Below are positions 57,438 through 64,000 of a DNA stretch of 64,000 nucleotides, one piece after another. Position 1 is the stretch's first letter. Every line of letters begins with the position of its first letter. This DNA comes from Pseudevernia furfuracea (lineage: Eukaryota > Ascomycota > Lecanoromycetes > Lecanorales > Parmeliaceae). Both the position numbers and the translations under genes were made by a program. The stretch spans positions 434,001-498,000 of the forward strand of contig JAIUPT010000017.1 of NCBI GenBank assembly GCA_022315425.1. Reading direction: 5' to 3'. The notes under the pieces are model-generated. The model searched no databases. It was not told where the DNA came from and saw only the letters and a list, made by a program, of their open reading frames with translations.

Positions 57438-59021
57438 CTTCGAAGGCCTTCCAACGTCTTTGTTTATTGATGTGGACGCGACAGAGAGGGGATCTCCTCG
57501 TCATCGTTAAATTCAATGACTAAGAACACTTGGCAAACAGGGCTGAGTTGCCAAGCATTCGCATAACTGCTAAATGGCACACCGTACTACTTCATCCTCG
57601 AGGCCTTTCTTTGGTTGAGGAAGGCCAAATCCAACACGACCAGCCTCAAGCAACTCAGCTAACTATACAACTTGAGGATGGTCGATTGTCGCCCACTGCT
57701 AATAGTCATAATAACGCACCGATGGGTCCCCTGGCCGCCACTCGAGATGAAAACTTCTTCGTAGCTACGTTGAAAATTGACACGGGTTGATTTGATCTGA
57801 CTAGAGTATCTAGCCTTAAAACCTGAGTGTCTCTGCAAGGGACTTATGAGGTATAAGAAGAGCATGAGTATCTTGAGGCATAAAATGAAGCGTCATTAAT
57901 GAAACAACCATTGACGAACTCGTCTGCTTGACGTCAAAGATCTGTTTTTCCTATTAAAAGCTGATGTAATAAATAAAAGTCATGTTGTACCTATCGATTT
58001 ATTCGTCTACCCGAGCCGTATAGTAAATGATCTGCAAGGGATCATCCCCATGCCCTGCGGGAATCAAAGTGACTCAACCAATTGAGCTACGTACCTACTT
58101 CAGCCTCGGAGACACAACGCTCGGTTTGGACTAAGGTATGTTGCAAGGCTATTAACGTCTAGGCCAGTTGAGTGGTGGATATAAATGCTCTCGGAACGAG
58201 ACAACTTATGCTTGCCTTGCTCTAAGCGCCTGCAAGCTTTGCCATGTTTGCTGCGTCTGCACTGCACATGCGGAGAAGCCCGTTCTCATGCTTGAATCCC
58301 ACCCAAACTCTATGCTGGCTTAACGCACATTCAGTGGCAGGCGATGATTGGCACCATGTGACGAGCGGGCAGGAATGCCGTGCCATCGACCTCAACCACT
58401 CAAATCGGCACAAGACAATTTTGGACTGTAATTATATCGCGCATGTCTTTTGCTGCATGACGGTTTCCAGCTCACCTTTGTAAATGGCGTCTGAGTACGA
58501 TTAAAACATCTAATCGTTTGATGTCTTTTCATATACACTAGCGCCCTTTACCATCGGCTGGTGGTTTCCAGTCCACCATTGGTAGCCAACTTTCAGAGAA
58601 CACGAACTTCTGCGGGTGTTTTCAAATTGGTCGCCGAAGTGGTTTTGTATATTTGGATTGACTCTCTGAGGAACTCCCCCAAGTAACCCTAACCCAAAGA
58701 CGCCCCTTAAGCAGCCCCCGAATAAGGTCCCTAAGTGGCCCCCTGATTAGCCCCCCAAGAGGGCCCTTGAGTAGCCCCTATAGCCTCCGTAGCCTCTTAT
58801 GACTGAAGACCAATGAATAATTTAAAAAACTGGCTGATCCTACTTAGAGACTAAGGTACCTACCTTAAGGTACTTAGGGGGCTGCTTTGGGGGCTACTTA
58901 GGGGGCTAAAAACTTAGAATCAGAATCAGAATCAGAATCAAGAGTTAATTCGTACACGACTTCCATTGCCCTTATTTGAATAGGGTAGGACTATGATGAG
59001 CCTCATCTCTTTTTGGTGAGC
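57438..59021. other. Intergenic region with C/G-rich and AGAATC repeats
   Basis: No supported gene. It contains the amidohydrolase promoter. At about 58,670-58,800 runs of C4-C6 alternate with short spacers (AAGCAGCCCCC, GTGGCCCCC, TTAGCCCCCC). At about 58,868-58,910 the opposite strand sense, GGGGGCT, occurs three times with spacing 16-17, so the two blocks are loosely complementary. At about 58,916-58,942 the hexamer AGAATC is repeated four times. Confidence 0.5.
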
Positions 59022-60947
59022 CTAGTACTCCTCCACCTCATGTCTGAACTTTCGCAGAATCTCCCCGCCAATTCTTAAACACTGTGACCTCTCCTTGTGC
59101 ATGATTAAGAAATACGCCATCCACATCAATACACTCCCTTCCGACCCTACCAGTCTCTCGCCCTTCTTCCAAGTCTTATACTCAGTCACATACTCAGCTA
59201 TATCAGGGTTTCTTTCCAGTAGCTCTGCACCCGGATCCTCGCTCTTCATGATGCCAGCCTTGTCCTGCGGCACGAACTGGACAAGAAGATTGGCCTGCGG
59301 CCCGTTCCGAAAAGGCCTGGCAAGAACCTTGAACCGTGCATCGTCCCCAATGGAGAACAACATCTGCAGTGCAAAGTAGTCGACCCCGTAGACGAGCGCG
59401 ACCGCTGCGGTCTCCATGTATCCGGGTGGGCGCGCATTGATCTCAAGTAGCCACACGCCGATTGTGCTCTCGGGCTCTGTGCTATCAGACTTCAAGTACA
59501 GGTCCTTCACCCCGTCCACGATTCTGTACTCAGTGCGTGAGTTGCGCAGCCGAGCTTCGCAATGGAAACATCCGGTTACGAAACCCTGACGGAGTATACT
59601 CTGGTGTATGGAAGATCTCAGGGCTGCGAGCTCGGGCGCGGGAAGCTTTGAGGGCATCATCAGTTCGGTTTCGAAAAAATTCGAGGATGAACTGGTGGAC
59701 TCGCTGTCACCGGTGCTAGGGAAGTCGTCGATCACTTCGAAGAATAGGAGTTCGCCATTCAGTAACACAAAATTGGCATCCACTTCTGGCCCATCGATGT
59801 ATGGTTCTATGGCCACCGTTCTGCTTCTTTGGGGGGATGAGGCATGCCGGGCGGAAGCTTTGCCTACTGCGGAGAAGAGTTCGCTTTGCGAGGCGACTTT
59901 GGTTACACATTCGCTGCTCCAGCCAAGTGTTGGTTTGACTATCAAGGGATAGGTCAGAGGTGTGTTGGCCGGATTTTTAAGTTGATCTTCCAGTTCCGTG
60001 GTGCTTGAAACCTGGAAGGCTCCTTCGTGTGTTGGCTCCATCACGCGGGTTCTGTACTTGTCGGCTGCGAGGATGTAGGATGCGGAAGGGGATGTAGGAA
60101 GGTGAAGCATCTCGCAGACCTTTGCTACACTTATGAGTCGCATTTGGTCGAAGGTCATAACACCGTCAATGACATATGGATAGGTGCGTACGGCGGAGAT
60201 GATGCGATCCACAAATCCCTTATCGTCGGTAATATCTGTTGGGACAAATGCCTCACGCAAATGCGCGTAGGGCCCTTCGTCATTCTCGAGCCAGTGCCCC
60301 TGCTCATCGATAATCACGATTTTGATACCGAGACCGGAGGCTGCTTCCCACACGCGTTTGCTGAGCTCGATGTCCTTACGTCCCTCCACGAGGGCTATGC
60401 GTTTTTCCGAACTTGGTGATGAAAGAAGCCAAGGGTATGCAATGCGTGTTTGAAGCTCTATTTCCAGCAGGGCAAGCGCCTCAACTGGGTTTGCATACTC
60501 TGAACTCTTCAACGATATGACCCCTACGGCCGAAGCGATGAGTGACGCGAAAACCGGTTCCTCATTTCCATTGATAAGACATGGCTTGACTTGTTCAAGA
60601 GGTTTGACGAAGTCAGATACCTTCGCCACCATTTCGAGGGCACTCAAACGGTGCCCTAGGAAGTCCGATCTAACAATGTAACCATTTGTAGCCGGAAGAA
60701 AAAACTTGAGGGCTGCCTGAGGTCTACATTCCGCCTTTCCATCTGTGATGGCCTCGAGGCAGCTCACTAAAAACTGAATTATTGGAGGACGGACGACCAG
60801 TTCCTCCAATGAATATTGATCGTGACCTACGAACAGACAGTCTTGGTCTTCCTGGGACGCTCTCGACGCGTGTTGGCAGTGTGTCGATGAAGCGGTCTTG
60901 TTAATCAAAAGATCAACGGTCCTATCCTGCCGCCCTAGTGAATTCAA
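59022..60947 (-). CDS. ATP-grasp ligase, carnosine-synthase-like, 641 aa
   Basis: A single intronless frame. Residues about 1-175 form an extra N-terminal domain with no clear relative. 182-290 look like a Rossmann-like pre-ATP-grasp domain (KRIALVEGRKD, YVIDGVMTFDQMRLISVAKV). About 295-515 is the ATP-grasp fold: K338 in YPLIVKPTLGWSSE, E381 in AIEPYIDGPEVD, then E402-406 region FFEVIDDF, and the metal site E502/N504 in WLLEINARPPG. The enzyme would activate a carboxylate as acyl-phosphate and join it to an amine, making a dipeptide or amide with ATP to ADP. Fungal homologues of this type occur in small peptide or isoquinoline-type clusters (fsqD is one example I recall). Start at 60947 gives the longest frame. 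Neighbour genes for peptide uptake and amide hydrolysis fit. Substrates cannot be read from the sequence. Confidence 0.85.
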   Translation of the reverse strand: MNSLGRQDRTVDLLINKTASSTHCQHASRASQEDQDCLFVGHDQYSLEELVVRPPIIQFLVSCLEAITDGKAECRPQAALKFFLPATNGYIVRSDFLGHRLSALEMVAKVSDFVKPLEQVKPCLINGNEEPVFASLIASAVGVISLKSSEYANPVEALALLEIELQTRIAYPWLLSSPSSEKRIALVEGRKDIELSKRVWEAASGLGIKIVIIDEQGHWLENDEGPYAHLREAFVPTDITDDKGFVDRIISAVRTYPYVIDGVMTFDQMRLISVAKVCEMLHLPTSPSASYILAADKYRTRVMEPTHEGAFQVSSTTELEDQLKNPANTPLTYPLIVKPTLGWSSECVTKVASQSELFSAVGKASARHASSPQRSRTVAIEPYIDGPEVDANFVLLNGELLFFEVIDDFPSTGDSESTSSSSNFFETELMMPSKLPAPELAALRSSIHQSILRQGFVTGCFHCEARLRNSRTEYRIVDGVKDLYLKSDSTEPESTIGVWLLEINARPPGYMETAAVALVYGVDYFALQMLFSIGDDARFKVLARPFRNGPQANLLVQFVPQDKAGIMKSEDPGAELLERNPDIAEYVTEYKTWKKGERLVGSEGSVLMWMAYFLIMHKERSQCLRIGGEILRKFRHEVEEY

Positions 60948-61837
60948 AGCATTGTTCAGGGCCCACTGACATGAGTAATGGTCTACGGAACGACGTGGAC
61001 ATTAGCGATAAGACTGACACCGAGGCTGGAGACTGACGTACAAGTAAGATCATTCAAGACACGATTTACACAGAGTCCTTTGAAACGATTCATTGTAATG
61101 AAGTCGACCTCTTGAAACAGTGCAAACGGCGTTCAGTTATAATCGCGAGGGAATCTTCTATCGAAGGATTTACTTATTCCTCGTCTGTTATGGTATTCTC
61201 CCCGAAGACGATTATTACAGTACAGTATAATACTGTATCTTATCGATAGGGCTACATGGAATATTCGGACCGAGGCCCCACCCCCTTTTGCTAATGTCCA
61301 TAGTTCGGCCGTGAAAATCCATATCGGCGAGTCCGTAGATCGACCTTTTACCACTTATAATATCTTAAATATTAGTGAGATCTTATTGTCTAAATAGGAC
61401 TTTCACCCGGTTTCTTAACCAATGATGGCAACCCCGGTTCGAGCGCGGGTACGGCCGCTCAATTTAGATAGGCTACTCATGGTTGCACTCGGGGCTGTGT
61501 CTTCCCTATATTCCGGGGGCTCCTACATAGAAACATACGATAGGTCAGCGTATGGGGGCATGAGCCATCTTATAAAAGTATGCAATTGTTACGAATACGT
61601 AGTGTGTTAATGAGAGCCTATTGTCTAAATGGGGTCACACGCTCTTTTGACCTAGAGGCAGGGACTTTCACCCGGTTTCTTAACATCTTATGAGTCTTTC
61701 ACCTCTCATAATACGAGACTCATGACTATGAAAACGTCCTCTCTGGGATGCAGCATCGATTGTCATTCTATTTAAGTCTTGTTAAGCTGAATGGCACATT
61801 GCATTGAACGCTTTCTCCAAGTTTTTGTTCTCCAACC
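60948..61837. promoter_or_regulatory. Divergent upstream region between the ATP-grasp and POT genes, with a repeated motif
   Basis: The stretch of 890 bp lies between two start codons. TATTGTCTAAATAGG followed by ACTTTCACCCGGTTTCTTAAC at 61,385-61,420 recurs at 61,619-61,685 as TATTGTCTAAATGGG and GGACTTTCACCCGGTTTCTTAAC, separated there by about 27 extra bases. No ORF with coding character is present. Role unknown. Confidence 0.45.
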
Positions 61838-63915
61838 ATGCAAGGAAAGTGAGTGATAATCTTTTCCATAGCGAACGTCATTAACGCTTTAGGTGTAGAG
61901 ACACCATCGATGCGGAAAGGCTCGCGGAAGGGCTGCCCAGTGGTCCTAGTACGGCAAAACAATCCCCGATTGTCGCCTTAACGGGTCAAGTCGAGACTTT
62001 CGAAAAACGTGATGCGACCGAAGACGAAATCGATTCTCTCCCTCATATTGTGGACGACATTCCCATGGCAGTCTGGATTACCGAGTTCATTGGTGCAGCA
62101 GAGCGTGTCACCTACTACGGCATTACTACTCCCTGGCGTGAGCTCTCAATTGATGGCTATGGTGGTAACTTATGCTAAGCTGTAACAGAGAATTACATGC
62201 AGAATCATATTAGTGATGCTGCACTTCCTGGAGCTCTGGGCCTCGGCCAATCGACCGCCACGAATATAAACAACGCCTTCTTCTTCTTTTCTTGTCTGAC
62301 GCCCGTCCCATTTGCGATTGTCTCAGACACTTGGCTTGGCCGCTACAAGACGCTCTGCATCAGCCTAACGTAGGTTATTGTCCTCAGTGTTGGGAGTAAC
62401 ATACTTACTGTCAAGCAGGATCTACATTTGCGGCTGCTTGGTAATGTTTGCGACTTCCTTGCCTGTGGCTCTTCAGCATGGCGCAGGCGTTGGCGGACTG
62501 GCGACAGCAATGGTCCTTATCGGTTTGGGCTTGGGAGGAGTAAAAGCCACCATCTCGCCGTTCATAGGTCAAAAATACTGGCACTAAAAGTGGTGTAATT
62601 GACTGACACTGAGCTAGCCGATCAGTATCCGAATCTAGTCCCACAGCTAGTAAAGACGAAGAAAGGGGCACTTGCTGTTACGGATCGCACCCTTACGATC
62701 CAGTACATTTACAATGTATTTTACTGGTACAAAGCCAACATGCCTGTTGCTTGGTGTTCCGACTTCATAGCTGATCGTGTCAGGTTTACCAACATCGCAG
62801 GTCTAGCATCAGTTCCAAGCACATTCTTAGAAAAAGAACGAGGGTTCTGGGCGGCGTACTTGCTACCAACATGCTTTCTTTGGATTGCAGTCATCCTGCT
62901 TGCTGTGTCGGGAAATCGATTTGGTGAGCTAGCTTCTTCTCGAGCAACTGAGCAGCGCTAAAATGATGCAGTCAAAATCCCCCCTCAAGGCAACATCATT
63001 CCTATGGCGGCTAAGACTCTGATATGCGCGTCAAAGCATGAATTCAAACTCGACAATGCAAGACCACTTTATCAAGCTGAAGAGTTTGGCCGACAGGTCC
63101 AATGGGACGACACATTTGTATCTGAAATGAAACGCGGTTTGATCGCCTGCCGCGTGATGTCCGAACCTGCCTCCAATCAACAACATGCACAAGCTGACCA
63201 GTAGTTCTTTAGATTTTCTTTTGTCCTCTTCTACCTTTGCTACAACCAAATCTCTACGAATCTCGTCTCCCAAGCCGGCCAAATGCAACTCGTCGGCATC
63301 CCCAATGACACTATCCAAGCCTTGAATTGCATCGCCTGTATCGTTCTGGGCCCGCTCATGCAAAACTTCCTTTATCCCTTCCTTGCAAAGCGAAAGATCC
63401 CCTTTGGCCCGATTACGCGCGTCATGATCGGTTTCATCGCCATTGGCGCATCTATGGCCTACGCATCTGGTGTACAGAAACTCATCTACAGTCGCGGCCC
63501 ATGCTACAACATCCCCCTCGCATGCCCCGGCTCGGACAAAGGCCGCATACCAAATGAGGTGAACGTATTTGTACAGACACCGATATACTTCATACTGGCT
63601 GCGGCGGAGATATTGGGGCTTGTCTCCGCGAGAGAGTATGCCTACTCGAAGGCACCGAAGAATATGAAGACGGTGGTACAGGCGCTGACGCAGGTGACAG
63701 CTGGAGTGGGTGCGGCGATTGGCATAGCAATTTCGCCCGCAGCGAAAGATCCGCATTTGGTCATCTTTTATGCGGCGCTGGCTGGAGCGACGGTTGGTGT
63801 GACAGTGTTTCTATGGGTCTTGTTTAGAAAGTATGATAGCATGGATGAGGAATTGAACTCACTGGAGCTGAGGACTCTCCGGGAGAAAAGGAGGGAGGAG
63901 GCGCAGGGTTCGTAG
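61838..63915 (+). CDS. POT/PTR2-family proton-coupled peptide transporter, 8 exons, 575 aa
   Basis: Exons 61838-61848, 61893-62137, 62189-62369, 62419-62567, 62618-62726, 62784-62923, 62972-63153 and 63205-63915 join to 1,728 nt with one stop (TAG 63913-63915). Seven GT-AG introns of 44-57 nt all have CTGAC/CTAAG/TTAAC-like branch points. Family marks: FIGAAERVTYYGITTPW then QNYMQN, ALGLGQSTATNINNAF, VSDTWLGRYKTLCI, GLGLGGVKATISPF, TIQYIYNVFYW, EKERGFWAAYLLP, QVQWDDTFVSEMKRGLIACR, CYNQISTNLVSQAGQM and SAREYAYSKAPKNMKTVV. The POT proton motif ExxER lacks its first Glu (Gly here). The first coding exon is only 11 nt and is the least certain part. It would import di/tripeptides or related compounds across the plasma membrane. 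The divergent ATP-grasp gene suggests a shared pathway. Confidence 0.9.
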
Positions 63916-64000
63916 GACATTGATCAGGAAGTGGGAGACAGATGGAGCTAGTCTGCCTTGATGAAGCGACAAGAAAAGAATAGACAAAGAGGTCTTATCC
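63916..64000. other. 3' flank of the POT gene
   Basis: 85 bp after the stop codon, with no feature visible before the window ends. Confidence 0.3.

Noticed and set aside
58041..58110. tRNA-like stretch on the minus strand (GTAGCTCAATTGGTTGAG)
   Set aside because: It resembles a tRNA D-arm, but no T-arm with GGTTCRA and no pairing acceptor stem could be found, so it is not called as a tRNA.

Overview
The window reads as a filamentous ascomycete (Pezizomycotina-type) chromosome segment with two compartments. Positions 1 to about 47,330 are AT-rich, gene-poor and made almost entirely of mutated transposable elements. From about 47,600 to the end the base composition is balanced and the genes look like ordinary fungal genes, with short introns (44-62 nt) carrying CTGAC/CTAAC-like branch points. 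The repeat compartment carries a heavy C-to-T / G-to-A load of the repeat-induced point mutation (RIP) kind, but CpG sites are almost completely spared.

Repeat compartment, left to right. (1) A start of an unknown ORF, short tandem repeats, and the 3' end of a Ty1/copia element (about 326-1133). (2) A degraded tyrosine-recombinase retrotransposon (1194-6080): a Gag-like ORF, a DIRS/Ngaro-type RT and RNase H, a tyrosine recombinase, and split direct repeats in the order A1-B1-A2-B2. (3) A relic of a Plavaka/CACTA-like DNA transposon (about 6.7-11.06 kb) with subterminal repeats. (4) AT-rich DNA holding a minus-strand Ty3/gypsy relic (14.65-16.83 kb). (5) A nest of one copia family with 122-bp LTRs. 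Copy A (20182-26682, + strand, TSD GAATT) sits inside copy B (- strand, 18854-31859). Next to B is truncated copy C (- strand, to 35169). Copy D (37698-44182, + strand, TSD AATAT) sits inside a plus-strand Ty3/gypsy chromovirus relic (35.2-46.4 kb). (6) Three copies of a TGTTATG...CATAACA repeat at the edge of the AT-rich block.

Gene compartment. A broken UstYa-like (DUF3328) gene lies at the border. It is followed by a rhodopsin-domain 7-TM protein (+), a DHA2 MFS transporter (-), an ACS/Dal5-type MFS transporter (+, 7 exons, 503 aa), a metal-dependent amidohydrolase (-), a carnosine-synthase-like ATP-grasp ligase (-) and a POT/PTR2 peptide transporter (+, 8 exons, 575 aa). A ligase that joins amino or carboxylic acids, a hydrolase of the prolidase/ochratoxinase type, and two carriers of families that move di/tripeptides or ureido and carboxylate anions suggest handling of a small peptide-like metabolite. 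That function is inferred from families and neighbourhood only.

All exon models were made by hand from splice signals and family motifs. Family names come from remembered motifs, not from a search.
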